From the NCBI GenBank assembly GCA_029261405.1, contig JAJDBK010000068.1, positions 1 to 64,000 on the forward strand: a DNA stretch of 64,000 bases, given 5' to 3'. Shown piece after piece: positions 43,663-53,056 of this stretch. The notes under the pieces were generated by a model. It had not been told where the DNA came from, did not search any database, and saw only the letters and a list, made by a program, of their open reading frames with translations. How positions within the stretch are numbered: position 1 is the stretch's first letter; every line of letters begins with the position of its first letter. The position numbers and the translations under genes are program-made. The DNA comes from Nitrospinaceae bacterium. Its GTDB lineage: Bacteria > Nitrospinota_A > UBA7883 > JAJDBK01.

Positions 43663-45063
43663 GTGAAAAGAATTGCGGTTTTTCTCCTCTACACGACCGG
43701 TGTTCTCGCCCTCATGACAATCACGGCGAGGCAGGCGCACGCAGGAGCCGACCTTTCCAACCTTAACAAGCTAACGGATGTGGCAATCCATGAAACGGAT
43801 GGCACAGCCAGGGTTGTGATCAGCTTTGAAAAACCTGTGGCTAAAGAGATATCTCCCCTGTTTTTTGAAAAATCGGTACAGATAGAACTGCCCGCAACAT
43901 ACATTACCCCTGCGAAAAGAAAATTCAGCCTGACATCAGAATTCGCTCCCACGGCCGCCGCCTACCAGATGGATCAGGGGAGTGTGAGGTTACGATTTTT
44001 TCCCGCCACTGATGGTCGCAAATTTGCCGACAAATATACAGCGTCGGTGGACGGAAATCTGCTTGTTTATACATTCAACACCTCTAAACCGGCCCCCCGG
44101 GCGAAAACCCCCGATCCGGTTTCGGGACTTGAAAACCTTGTTGTGGCAAAAGAGGTAAGCCATGCCAAAAAACCTGAAAAGAGAAGAACGGAAAAATCGG
44201 CCAGGACTTCTTCACCAAAGAGGGTTGAGGAAAAGAAAGAAAAAGATAACAGCGGTGAGGATCGGTTGGCCCAGCGTTTCGGATCGCTTTTCAGGAAAGC
44301 TGAAGCCGCCGAATCGGTAAAAGAAAAAAGAGGGGAAAAGAGACGATCCTCAGCCACTTCAAAAAAGTTAGCCAACGAAAAGGGGTCTATACCCGGTTAT
44401 GAAGATCCAGTGGCGCCCGAACCCCCAAGCATGACCGCGGCGGCTGTAAAGATGGTGGCCGCCTTGAGCCTGGTTCTTGGCTTCATTTTACTCGTTACGT
44501 GGCTGGTGAAAAAATACCAGAAAAAATTTGGCGGAGGGTTTGGTGGCGGAGGGCTGGTAACAATTCTTGGCACAGGCGCCATCGGCGTGAAAAAACAGAT
44601 AACGATTGTCGATGTGGCTGGAGAAATCCTGGTGCTCGGTGTTGCTGGCGAGAACATTTCAATGTTGTCCCGGATCAACGATCAAGAGACGGCAGCCCGG
44701 CTTCGCAGGGTGAAATCGAGCAATTTGCAAAATAAAATCGACCGGAATTACGAACTCGACTCCGTACTCGAGGAGAAAAGGGAAGACGATACCGAATCGC
44801 TTTTGAAAAAAACAGCGGGCGCATTGCGGATAGGGAGAGTCAAACCTTCTTCCAAAATTCCACCGGCCCTGATAGACGAGACGGACGAGGATACCTTCGC
44901 GGGAAAACTGGCCGCCATGGCGGAGCGCGACTCGGATCAATATTCACCCAGGTTGCACGGTATAGAAGTTCGCGGTGAAAAGAAAAAGGTCGGCAAGGAG
45001 CAACTGCTAAAGCAGGTGACAAACGCCATCCGCGACAGGAACAGGAACCTTAAACCGGCGTAA
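43663..45063 (+). CDS. fliO: FliO-like flagellar export protein with N-terminal AMIN-like domain
   Basis: FliO helps assemble the FliP/FliQ/FliR export gate. From the GTG at 43663 the protein has 466 residues. It has a signal-like span (KRIAVFLLYTTGVLALMTITARQAHA), an AMIN-like beta domain (about 30-140; VAIHETDGTARVVISFEKPV), a charged linker, and a second span (AAVKMVAALSLVLGFILLVTWLVKK). Next come the FliO cytoplasmic domain (ILGTGAIGVKKQITIVDVAGEILVLGVA) and a charged tail of about 140 residues. Usual FliO proteins have about 100-200 residues, so both extensions are unusual. GGAG lies 10 bases before the GTG. It precedes fliP by 3 bases. The FliO part and gene order make it convincing. 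Confidence 0.83.
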   Translation: MKRIAVFLLYTTGVLALMTITARQAHAGADLSNLNKLTDVAIHETDGTARVVISFEKPVAKEISPLFFEKSVQIELPATYITPAKRKFSLTSEFAPTAAAYQMDQGSVRLRFFPATDGRKFADKYTASVDGNLLVYTFNTSKPAPRAKTPDPVSGLENLVVAKEVSHAKKPEKRRTEKSARTSSPKRVEEKKEKDNSGEDRLAQRFGSLFRKAEAAESVKEKRGEKRRSSATSKKLANEKGSIPGYEDPVAPEPPSMTAAAVKMVAALSLVLGFILLVTWLVKKYQKKFGGGFGGGGLVTILGTGAIGVKKQITIVDVAGEILVLGVAGENISMLSRINDQETAARLRRVKSSNLQNKIDRNYELDSVLEEKREDDTESLLKKTAGALRIGRVKPSSKIPPALIDETDEDTFAGKLAAMAERDSDQYSPRLHGIEVRGEKKKVGKEQLLKQVTNAIRDRNRNLKPA

Positions 45064-45066
45064 AAA

Positions 45067-45846
45067 ATGGCTGATACCAAAACAGTGAATAGACTATTGG
45101 TCACTGGGCTTACCCTTATCGCCCTCTTTGTGGCGCCCGAAACGGCTATCGCCCAGTCGGTGTCGTCCGGATTGCCGTCTCTCAACATCAGCGTGGAGGA
45201 AGCGACCGGTGGCGCCCAGATCGCCACCGGCATGAAGATAATGATCCTCCTGACGGTGCTTAGTTTAGCGCCGTCGATATTCATAACCCTGACATCTTTC
45301 GTGCGAATCATCGTGGTTCTGCACTTCCTGCGTCAGGCGATGGGAACCCAGACCATGCCTCCCAACCAGGTGATGGCGGGACTGGCGCTCTTCATGACAA
45401 TATTCATAATGCACCCGGTATTCAACGCCATCTATCAGGACGCTTTCATTCCCCTTACGAAAGAGGAGATCAGCGCTGAACAGTTTTACGAAAAGGCCTC
45501 AGGGCCACTTCGCAAGTTCATGCTAGCCCAGACCCGTGAAAAGGATCTCGGCCTTTTTATCAACATGTCGAACATAGAACAGCCAGAAACTATAGACGAT
45601 GTTCCCCTTCATGTGATCATACCCTCTTTCCTTATATCGGAGATGCGGGCGTCGTTTACCATCGGTTTTCTTATTTACATACCGTTCCTTGTGCTCGACA
45701 TGGTTATAGCCTCGGTCCTGATGAGTATGGGTATGATGATGTTGCCTCCGGTAATGATATCGCTCCCTTTCAAGATAATGATGTTCGTTCTGGTTGATGG
45801 CTGGTACCTGATAGCCGGCTCCATGATGAAGAGCTTCAACATTTAA
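45067..45846 (+). CDS. fliP: Flagellar type III export gate protein FliP
   Basis: FliP is the main component of the export-gate complex in the MS ring. The 259-residue protein has a cleavable-signal-like N-terminus (ending TAIAQS), the conserved SLAPSIFITLTSFVRIIVVLHFLRQAMGTQ region, a periplasmic loop, and the C-terminal spans with IPFLVLDMVIASVLMSMGMMMLPPVMISLPFKIMMFVLVDGW. These are family hallmarks. It starts 3 bases after fliO and is followed by fliQ after 20 bases. Firm. Confidence 0.97.
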   Translation: MADTKTVNRLLVTGLTLIALFVAPETAIAQSVSSGLPSLNISVEEATGGAQIATGMKIMILLTVLSLAPSIFITLTSFVRIIVVLHFLRQAMGTQTMPPNQVMAGLALFMTIFIMHPVFNAIYQDAFIPLTKEEISAEQFYEKASGPLRKFMLAQTREKDLGLFINMSNIEQPETIDDVPLHVIIPSFLISEMRASFTIGFLIYIPFLVLDMVIASVLMSMGMMMLPPVMISLPFKIMMFVLVDGWYLIAGSMMKSFNI

Positions 45847-45866
45847 TTCAGAGACCACTTTAAATC

Positions 45867-46139
45867 ATGATAACTCCTGATTTCGTCGCCAATATCACCG
45901 CTGACGCGCTGAAAATAGCCATTCTCATTGCGGCGCCGATGCTCGGCCTGGGTCTGTTGGTGGGACTAGCCGTGTCGATATTCCAGGCTGTAACGTCGAT
46001 CCAGGAGATGACACTGACTTTCATACCAAAAATCCTGGCCGTTATGTTGGCGATACTGGTCTTCGCTCCATGGATGATGCAGACAATGATCAGCTATACG
46101 GCCAAAATCATTATTGATATTCCACTTTATGTGAGATAG
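45867..46139 (+). CDS. fliQ: Flagellar type III export gate protein FliQ
   Basis: The 90-residue protein has two membrane spans (about residues 15-38 and 52-75) separated by the conserved FQAVTSIQEMTLTFIPK turn. That is the standard FliQ length and pattern. FliQ packs around the FliP/FliR ring in the export gate. It lies between fliP and fliR; fliR begins 2 bases after its stop. Confidence 0.96.
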   Translation: MITPDFVANITADALKIAILIAAPMLGLGLLVGLAVSIFQAVTSIQEMTLTFIPKILAVMLAILVFAPWMMQTMISYTAKIIIDIPLYVR

Positions 46140-46141
46140 AC

Positions 46142-46924
46142 GTGGGGATCGACTTTTTACCATTCACGGTTGAGACAGTTCAGTCGTTCACCCTTGTATT
46201 CACTCGTGTGTCGGCTTTCATAGCTTTCATGCCGGTACTCGGAGGAAAGGTTCCGAAACAGGTACGCGCCGGTCTCGGTTTTTTTACTTCACTGGTTGTA
46301 TTTCCGATGGTGGACGACAGTCTGGTTTCCCTTGATGTCGATGTTTTCACTATGGCGTTGCTGATAGTCGGGGAGGCGATGATCGGCCTCATCGCCGCTT
46401 TCATAGTCAGTCTGGTTTTCGCCGGTGTCCAGCTGGGTGGTTCGATCATGGGTTTCCAGGTCGGTTTCGCCATCGTTAACGTTATGGACCCTACGACAAA
46501 CCAGCAGGTATCCTTGCTTGGACAGTTTATGAACATCATAGCCATCCTGATTTTTCTCACCCTTGATGTTCACCATCACCTTTTGATGGTTTTAGCGGAG
46601 AGCTTTACCCTGATTCCCCTTACTGGATTTACCTTTGATCTTGATATGGGAGACACGCTACTTCACGCCGTTTCCATGGTCTACTACACCGGAATGCAGA
46701 TTGCCGCTCCGGTGACCATTACGCTTCTTCTCAAGCAGGCGGCCATGGGGCTTATCGCAAGAACGGTCCCCCAGATGAACATTATGATCGTCGGAATGCC
46801 CCTTACCATAGCTGTGGGGCTTTTCACTCTCTCCCTGACACTGCCTACATACACAAGGGTCATGGCCAACATCTTCTCAAGAAGTGTAGAGCGGGTTTCG
46901 ATGATTTTTCATTTCATGACCTAA
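46142..46924 (+). CDS. fliR: Flagellar type III export gate protein FliR
   Basis: The 260-residue, very hydrophobic protein has FliR motifs: FTLVFTRVSAFIAFMPVLGGKVPKQVRAGL near the N-terminus, GEAMIGLIAAFIVSLVFAGVQLGGSIMGFQVGFAIVNVMDP in the middle and LLLKQAAMGLIARTVPQMNIMIVGMPL near residue 210. It starts with GTG 46142, two bases after fliQ, so translation is probably coupled. FliR completes the export-gate core. Firm. Confidence 0.96.
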   Translation: MGIDFLPFTVETVQSFTLVFTRVSAFIAFMPVLGGKVPKQVRAGLGFFTSLVVFPMVDDSLVSLDVDVFTMALLIVGEAMIGLIAAFIVSLVFAGVQLGGSIMGFQVGFAIVNVMDPTTNQQVSLLGQFMNIIAILIFLTLDVHHHLLMVLAESFTLIPLTGFTFDLDMGDTLLHAVSMVYYTGMQIAAPVTITLLLKQAAMGLIARTVPQMNIMIVGMPLTIAVGLFTLSLTLPTYTRVMANIFSRSVERVSMIFHFMT

Positions 46925-46941
46925 CGAGAAAGAACTAACAT

Positions 46942-48024
46942 ATGGCTGAATCAGCAGACAAAAATTCAAAAACAGAAGACCCTACCGATAAAAGAATCAG
47001 TGAAACCAGAGAGAAGGGACAGACCGCCAAAAGTATCGAGGTTAACTCTTTTGTTATTCTGCTTACCACCCTCCTGTTTTTCACTTTTTTCGGCATGTGG
47101 ATGTTCCACAGGTTAGAGCTTGTTGGTGTGGAAATCTATTCCAACTCGGCCCAATATGAATTAACAACCGATTCAGTCATCTATATCTTTTCCATGGCCA
47201 TGAGCCAAGTGGGGTTGATTCTCCTCCCGTTTATGATGACCCTGGCCCTTATGGGGGTGATATCGAACTACTGGCAGAACGATGGATGGATCTTCTCCTG
47301 GACACCACTTGCGCCGAAATTCAACAAGGTCAGCCCTCTATCCGGCTGGAAAAAAATTATAGGCAAGGAGGGTTTGATGAAACTCATGACTTCGCTTGCC
47401 AAGATATCGATAATCTCCTTTGCTGTATATCAATCACTCTTCGATGAATGGGAGAAAGTCCCGTTTTTCATGGAGCTTCCTTTAGAGCAGATGCTTATGG
47501 TGTTGGGCGACGAGGTTTTCTGGTTGGTAGTTCGCGTTCTGTTCGCCATCCTTGTCATTGCCGTCATCGATTTCATCTACCAGAAGCATCAGTACAAGGA
47601 GAACATGAAGATGACCAAGCAGGAGGTGAGGGACGAACGTAAGCAACAGGAGGGAGATCCATTAATCAAACAGAGGATAAGGCAGAAACAGTTTGACGCG
47701 TTTCGCTCCAGAATGATGTCCGCTGTGCCGGAGGCTGAGGTGATAATAACCAACCCGACTCATCTTTCCGTTGCGCTTCGATACGATCGTGGCAGGGATA
47801 TGTCGCCGGTGGTGGTGGCAAAAGGAGCGGGTCATGTGGCCATGAGAATCAGGGAAATCGCAAAGGAGAACGATATCACTATGGTGGAAGACAAGCCGTT
47901 GGCACGAACATTGTTTAAGACAGTGGATATAGGCGGCGCAATACCCGAGTCACTCTACAAGTCGGTGGCCGATGTTCTGGCGTATGTTTATAGATTGAAA
48001 AGGAAAATTATTCAAGTCTCCTGA
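46942..48024 (+). CDS. flhB: Flagellar export switch protein FlhB
   Basis: FlhB switches export specificity from hook to filament after self-cleavage. The 360-residue protein starts with the family signature KTEDPTDKRISETREKGQ, has four membrane spans (about residues 30-210), and a cytoplasmic domain with the autocleavage motif NPTH (Asn271-Pro272), followed by VALRYDRGRDMSPVVVAKG. It starts 17 bases after fliR. The 131-base gap to flhA that follows is the longest break within this run. Firm. Confidence 0.97.
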   Translation: MAESADKNSKTEDPTDKRISETREKGQTAKSIEVNSFVILLTTLLFFTFFGMWMFHRLELVGVEIYSNSAQYELTTDSVIYIFSMAMSQVGLILLPFMMTLALMGVISNYWQNDGWIFSWTPLAPKFNKVSPLSGWKKIIGKEGLMKLMTSLAKISIISFAVYQSLFDEWEKVPFFMELPLEQMLMVLGDEVFWLVVRVLFAILVIAVIDFIYQKHQYKENMKMTKQEVRDERKQQEGDPLIKQRIRQKQFDAFRSRMMSAVPEAEVIITNPTHLSVALRYDRGRDMSPVVVAKGAGHVAMRIREIAKENDITMVEDKPLARTLFKTVDIGGAIPESLYKSVADVLAYVYRLKRKIIQVS

Positions 48025-48155
48025 TAACAGTCAGTTAGCATGAGACTACCGAACATTTCCAGAAAACCGCTCAAGAGGCGGTAAATATGACGCTCCGTCA
48101 AGGTGTTGACGTTTGTGCGCCAGTATATTGACGATGAGACCGGAGAACCATTTTA

Positions 48156-50234
48156 GTGTCTACTGCCCGGAATACTAAAGCGAGCATTCTAGAGCACGCC
48201 AATATCGGTGTAGCCATAGCTGTGCTCGGCACGCTGATGGTGATGGTTATTCCGGTACATCCGGGATTTCTGGACATCCTTCTGGCCACTTCGATTACTT
48301 CCGGGCTTGTTGTACTGCTGGTTTCCATATATATAACCTCCCCGTTGCAGTTCTCCGTATTTCCGGCATTGCTTTTACTTCTGGCCATATTCCGTCTTTC
48401 ACTCAACGTGGCGACAACCAGGAATATTCTGTTGCATGGAGACTCGGGGCCCGACGCCGCAGGAAAGGTGATCGAAGCGTTCGGGCAGTTTGTTGTAGGG
48501 GGTAACTATATCGTCGGAATCGTCATATTCGTAATACTCGTTATCATCAACTTCAAGGTTATAGTCTCCGGTTCGACCCGCGCATCTGAAGTCGCCGCAA
48601 GATTCACGTTGGACGCCATGCCTGGTAAACAGATGAGCATCGACGCCGACCTGAACGCGGGTTATCTTACGGAAGAAGACGCCAAGTCTCGCAGAAAAGC
48701 TCTGGAAGATGAAGCGAGCTTCTTCGGATCGATGGACGGCGCCTTGAAATTTGTCAAGGGTGACGCCGTGGCCGGTATCATCATCACCGTTGTCAACATT
48801 GTCGCCGGTTTTGCTATCGGAGTTTTCCAGCGGGAGATGGAGATTGCCGAGGCGGCCCAGGTCTATACGATCCTGACCATAGGGGATGGACTGGTCTCCC
48901 AGCTCCCTTCACTGCTGATCTCCACAGCCTCCGGTCTTGTCATAACAAGGGCCACCGGAGCCTCCGATTTCGGGCGCGAGATCTCCGAACAGCTGATGGT
49001 CAACTCCAGGGCTTTTGCCGTCGCGGCGGGGTTCCTTGTTCTTCTGGCCGTCATACCCGGAATGCCCACGTTCGCTTTCCTCACTCTCGGAGTAGGGGCC
49101 GGAGCCCTCGCCTACATGCTCTATTCGGTTGACGAGTCGGTCGCCCAGGACACAAAGGACGCGGAGGAGAAAGCCGCCGACACGCCTGCGCCGGAGAAAG
49201 TTGAAGCGTTACTGCCTCTCGACACGATGGAGCTTGAAATCGGTTACGAACTGATTCCGCTGGTCGATTCCGCTCAGGATGGGGAGTTACTCGAACGAAT
49301 AAAATCGATAAGGCGTCAGTTCGCCCTGGAGATGGGAATTATCGTTCCACCTCTGCATATCAGGGATAACCTGCAATTAAAATCGAATGAATACCAGGTT
49401 CTTATCAAAGGGGTCGAGGTGGCTCACGGTGAGCTTTGGATGAACCATCATCTTGCTATTAATCCGGGCGCCGGAGTCTCGAAGGTTCCGGGAACCGAAA
49501 CCCGCGATCCGACATTCGGTCTACCGGCCCTCTGGGTCACCGAGGCTAACAAGGAGAAAGCGAAGATGTCCGGTTATACGGTAGTCGATACAGCCACGGT
49601 CATAGCCACTCACGTCAAGGAGATCATCAGGCAAAGCGCCCACGAGCTTCTGGGACGACAGGATACGCAGAATTTGATCGACACCTTCAAGGAGACAAAT
49701 CCGAAAGTTGTCGAGGAGCTTATACCCGGCATGCTCTCTCTTGGACAGGTACAAAAAACCCTTCAGAACCTGTTGCGAGAGCAGGTGTCGATCCGCGACC
49801 TGCAGAGCATTCTCGAGACCCTCGCAGATAACGCCAACATAACAAAAGACACCGACGCCCTGACCGAATATGTCAGAGCGGCCCTGGCCCGGCAGATCAG
49901 CAAGCAGTTCAGGGGGGATGACGGATCGATGCCACTGATCACCCTGGCGCCTAACATCGAGCAGTCGGTGGCCAAGGCGGTCAAAAGGACTGAGCATGGC
50001 GCCTATCTCGCTCTAGACCCTGAGCTTGCCAGAAAAGTGGTGGAGGCGTTGCAGGAGCAACTGCCTATTTTTGATGTCCGGAACGCCGCTCCGATACTCC
50101 TTACGGCTCCGGCCATAAGAACCCATGTCAGAAAGCTAACGGAAAGGTTCCTGCCTAATCTGGTGGTCCTTTCCCACAATGAAATATCGAAGGACACCAA
50201 CATCCAGAACCTTAAAGTTGTAACCGCGACATGA
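48156..50234 (+). CDS. flhA: Flagellar export apparatus protein FlhA
   Basis: FlhA is the large export-gate subunit that binds chaperone-substrate complexes and uses the proton gradient. The 692-residue protein has about eight membrane spans in the N-terminal half, including the FHIPEP-type conserved loop (ARFTLDAMPGKQMSIDADLNAGYLTEEDAKSRR in segments near residues 146-178), and a large cytoplasmic C-terminal domain with ELIPLVD and GLPALWVTE. It begins with GTG 48156; GGAG lies about 10 bases upstream. It heads the flhA-flhF-flhG-orf79 group. Confidence 0.96.
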   Translation: MSTARNTKASILEHANIGVAIAVLGTLMVMVIPVHPGFLDILLATSITSGLVVLLVSIYITSPLQFSVFPALLLLLAIFRLSLNVATTRNILLHGDSGPDAAGKVIEAFGQFVVGGNYIVGIVIFVILVIINFKVIVSGSTRASEVAARFTLDAMPGKQMSIDADLNAGYLTEEDAKSRRKALEDEASFFGSMDGALKFVKGDAVAGIIITVVNIVAGFAIGVFQREMEIAEAAQVYTILTIGDGLVSQLPSLLISTASGLVITRATGASDFGREISEQLMVNSRAFAVAAGFLVLLAVIPGMPTFAFLTLGVGAGALAYMLYSVDESVAQDTKDAEEKAADTPAPEKVEALLPLDTMELEIGYELIPLVDSAQDGELLERIKSIRRQFALEMGIIVPPLHIRDNLQLKSNEYQVLIKGVEVAHGELWMNHHLAINPGAGVSKVPGTETRDPTFGLPALWVTEANKEKAKMSGYTVVDTATVIATHVKEIIRQSAHELLGRQDTQNLIDTFKETNPKVVEELIPGMLSLGQVQKTLQNLLREQVSIRDLQSILETLADNANITKDTDALTEYVRAALARQISKQFRGDDGSMPLITLAPNIEQSVAKAVKRTEHGAYLALDPELARKVVEALQEQLPIFDVRNAAPILLTAPAIRTHVRKLTERFLPNLVVLSHNEISKDTNIQNLKVVTAT

Positions 50235-50256
50235 AGGTCAGGGAACGGGTAACGCA

Positions 50257-51507
50257 ATGACGATAAAAAGATATACGGCGATGGATATGAACCACGCCCT
50301 GAAGATGATCAAGGAGGATATGGGATCGGACGCGGTCATCATCTCCTCCCGACCCGTCACCCAGGGTGGCGGGCGGTTTGGGCTTTTCAGCAGGAAAGTT
50401 CTGGAGGTGACTGCGGCGCCGGCCAATCACTTCCCGAAGAAACCCCCGGCTCTGAATCTTGGAGGTCTCGTCACAAGCCAGAGGGAGGCGGAACGGTCGA
50501 GAGCTTATCAGGAGGCGGAACGAACCGTCGTGGCCATGGAGCCTGTGATCGACGAGATCAGCGAGATGAAACATACCCTGGACGAAATGATCCACTCACG
50601 CGATCGTCCAGATAAATCGGCGGACCGTATCGCCGAAGATGTCCGTGAAATGAAATCGATGATGTCGTACCTGCTCGACCAGTCGGGCGTTGAGAAGAAA
50701 GAAGGGTTACCCCGGCAATTTATTGCGTTGGCGAGGATTCTTGAGGAGCGAGGGGTCGCTCCCAAATATGTGGAGACCCTCATTGACGAATTGCGGGATG
50801 GTGTAGAGGGTCATGCTGTACCAGACACGAAAACCCTCGTAAAACTCGCCGCCGTCAGGATGCGCGATACCCTGACGTTTGGAGGCGCTATGGAAAAACC
50901 GGGGCGTGGCGACAAAAAACCGAGAGTGATTGCTATCGTCGGACCCACCGGTGTCGGCAAAACCACTACAGTTGCAAAACTCGCCGCTAACCTCGTTACC
51001 CAGGGCGCCAGCGTAGCTCTCGCTACCATTGACACCTACCGGATTGCGGCGGTAGAACAGTTGAAAATCTACGCCGGTCTGCTGAATGTTCCATTGGAGG
51101 TTATTATCAACCCGGGCGACATGGCCTGGGCGTTGAACCTTAACCGGGACAAGGATGTGGTTTTTATCGATACGGCGGGCAGAAGCCAGCGCGACCTGAG
51201 TCAGATCGAGGATTTAAGACGTTTTCTGGGAGGGTCAAACGATATCGAGATTCAGTTGGCTCTCGCCGCCCCATCTTCGGAGAGACAGCAGGAGGAGGCG
51301 ATCAAGAATTTTTCGCCCCTCGGTTTCTCATCCATTATCTTCACCAAACTTGATGAAGCCGCAACGCTGGGGCCGGTGTTCAACCAGAACGTGCGCACCG
51401 GAACTCCCATTTCATATTTTACAGTAGGACAATCAGTCCCCGAAGATATAGAAGAAGCCACCGCTAAAAGGCTTTTGAACGGAATATTCAGGGCCGATAC
51501 CGCATAA
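50257..51507 (+). CDS. flhF: Flagellar SRP-like GTPase FlhF
   Basis: FlhF is a signal-recognition-particle-type GTPase that places flagella at the pole. The 416-residue protein has the N-terminal FlhF region (MTIKRYTAMDMNHALKMIKEDMGSDAVIISSR in segments), a variable B domain, then the NG domain with P-loop GPTGVGKTTTVAKLAA (about residue 228) and downstream GTPase motifs DTYRIAAVEQLKIY, DTAGRSQRD and TKLDE. It follows flhA by 22 bases and flhG follows by 20 bases with AAGGAG before it. Firm. Confidence 0.97.
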   Translation: MTIKRYTAMDMNHALKMIKEDMGSDAVIISSRPVTQGGGRFGLFSRKVLEVTAAPANHFPKKPPALNLGGLVTSQREAERSRAYQEAERTVVAMEPVIDEISEMKHTLDEMIHSRDRPDKSADRIAEDVREMKSMMSYLLDQSGVEKKEGLPRQFIALARILEERGVAPKYVETLIDELRDGVEGHAVPDTKTLVKLAAVRMRDTLTFGGAMEKPGRGDKKPRVIAIVGPTGVGKTTTVAKLAANLVTQGASVALATIDTYRIAAVEQLKIYAGLLNVPLEVIINPGDMAWALNLNRDKDVVFIDTAGRSQRDLSQIEDLRRFLGGSNDIEIQLALAAPSSERQQEEAIKNFSPLGFSSIIFTKLDEAATLGPVFNQNVRTGTPISYFTVGQSVPEDIEEATAKRLLNGIFRADTA

Positions 51508-51527
51508 CCTAAGGAGCCAGAGAAAAC

Positions 51528-52403
51528 ATGGGCGATCAAGCCGAAGGATTGAGAAAACTATTACGAAAAAACCGTTCCAAAGCGTTTGAAACGCCTGCGG
51601 CAAAAACGGGGGGAGTAATATCGGGTATTGCCATCGCCTCAGGAAAAGGGGGGGTCGGAAAAACCAATGCTGTGGCCAATATCGCCTACGCCATACAGCA
51701 AATGGGCAAAAAAGCTCTCGTCTTCGATGCGGACATGGGGCTGGGCAACGTCCATATCCTTCTGGGACTGGCTCCCCGATACAACATTCAACATGTCATG
51801 GACGGCCAGAGAAAGATGGAGGAGATCATCATCAAGGGGCCGGGGGGTATCGATATCCTGCCAGCGGGGTCAGGCCATCGCAGTTATTCGGAACTTAACA
51901 GGGACGAAATGCTAACCCTGAAGACGGAACTGGAGGCGCTGGAGGATAAATACGACGTTATACTTTTCGATATCGGCGCCGGGATCTCCGCCAACGTTAT
52001 GTATTTCTGCTCGGCGGCAAGCGACATTGTGGTCATAACCACTTCGGAGCCGACCGCTTTCGCCGACGCCTACGCTCTGATGAACGTGCTGTCCAAAGAG
52101 TATAATCAGACAGACTTCAAGCTGATAGTAAACTCCGTGAAGAGCGCCAAGGAAGCCTCCAACGTGCATAACCGGTTACAGCAGGTGGCGGAGCGGTTCA
52201 ACGCCAACTACAGAATCGAGTTGCTCGGGCATATTCATGACGACGAACTGGTGCCTCAGGCGGTTCGGCAACAGAACCTATTTCTGGAGCGATATCCCGG
52301 TTGCAAAGCTTCAAAATGTATTAAAGCCATAGCGACCACAATCCTTCAGTCGATGAAAACCCCTACATCGGGGATAGAGTGGCGCAAAGTATTCAGCGCC
52401 TGA
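51528..52403 (+). CDS. flhG: MinD-like ATPase FlhG (FleN), flagellar number regulator
   Basis: FlhG counteracts FlhF and limits flagellar number. The 291-residue protein carries a deviant Walker A ASGKGGVGKTN (about residue 35), the MinD-type FDADMGLGNVHILLGL, and the switch-II region ILFDIGAGIS. The N-terminal QAEGLRKLLRK segment resembles the FlhF-activating DQAxxLR motif (here GDQAEGLRKL), so stimulation of FlhF GTPase is likely conserved. An AAGGAG lies upstream of ATG 51528. It follows flhF directly. Confidence 0.95.
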   Translation: MGDQAEGLRKLLRKNRSKAFETPAAKTGGVISGIAIASGKGGVGKTNAVANIAYAIQQMGKKALVFDADMGLGNVHILLGLAPRYNIQHVMDGQRKMEEIIIKGPGGIDILPAGSGHRSYSELNRDEMLTLKTELEALEDKYDVILFDIGAGISANVMYFCSAASDIVVITTSEPTAFADAYALMNVLSKEYNQTDFKLIVNSVKSAKEASNVHNRLQQVAERFNANYRIELLGHIHDDELVPQAVRQQNLFLERYPGCKASKCIKAIATTILQSMKTPTSGIEWRKVFSA

Positions 52404-52418
52404 TTCGGCAATACGAGC

Positions 52419-52658
52419 ATGAATGACTTTAAATGGCGAATATGCGCCTCTCTCGGCATTCTGGGGTTTGGAATAGCCGGGTTTTCCGCGTTGTTTATGG
52501 GTTCGGAAGTCCTTACGGCGATCAAACGCGCCACTATAACCGGTGGTGTTTTTTTCTTCGCGGGCATTTTCATCTCCCATGCGCTGTTCCAGGGATATAT
52601 AGAGCTTCCAAAGGCTCCAAACATCGGCAAGGGGAAAGAAGAAGAGAAAAAACCGTAG
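52419..52658 (+). CDS. Small two-span membrane protein after flhG
   Basis: The 79-residue protein has two hydrophobic segments (about residues 8-28 and 40-58) and a lysine/glutamate-rich C-terminal tail (GKGKEEEKKP). It begins 15 bases after flhG on the same strand, so it is probably the last gene of the flhA-flhF-flhG operon. I do not recognise a family. Small membrane proteins in this position could help polar placement of the motor, but nothing in the sequence shows it. Confidence 0.65.
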   Translation: MNDFKWRICASLGILGFGIAGFSALFMGSEVLTAIKRATITGGVFFFAGIFISHALFQGYIELPKAPNIGKGKEEEKKP

Positions 52659-53056
52659 CGGTCTTTCCCCTGTTTACATCTTGACAATCCATTAACGACC
52701 TTCCCTTTTTCCGTCCGGCCTTCTTCCGTTATAGCCGGGTTTGTCGGGAATGGGGGGGGGTGGCGCTGACCGCCGGTTTCAGGGTAAGAAACTGAAGGAA
52801 AATTGGTTTAATCTGCCGAATTAGAGAATAATAAAGGCTGTCTGATGAGAAATATGCTGAATCTAATTGGCAAAGCAGGTTGCTTTTGGTAAGATTACGC
52901 CGATTTATTGAAATAGTCCATCTTGGACATATTGTTTAAAGTCGCTTGCAAAGAGATGTCATTTTGATAAATGGAGAGGCCATTTTGATAAATAACAAGG
53001 AACCGCAAGGCGGATAATTGCTACTTTATTTAACTATTTGAGGGAGGGTTTTATAT
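52659..53056 (+). promoter_or_regulatory. Region upstream of the porin: 13-bp direct repeat and promoter-like boxes
   Basis: The 398-base gap contains two copies of CATTTTGATAAAT (52960-52972 and 52981-52993) exactly 21 bases apart, two helical turns. The same bases also read as TTGATA-N17-GATAAA (52964-52969, 52987-52992), a plausible sigma-70 promoter. A strong AGGGAGGG ribosome binding site follows before ATG 53057. No gene is seen in the rest of the gap; a sigma-54-like string at 52867 has wrong spacing. Confidence 0.5.

Noticed and set aside
47899-47914. Sigma-54-like string in the 3' part of flhB, upstream of flhA
   Set aside because: The invariant -12 GC reads GT, and the site lies inside coding sequence about 240 bases before flhA.
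52867-52883. Sigma-54-like string upstream of the porin (TTGGCA...TTGC)
   Set aside because: The GG and GC are 13 bases apart instead of 12, a spacing that sigma-54 does not tolerate well.
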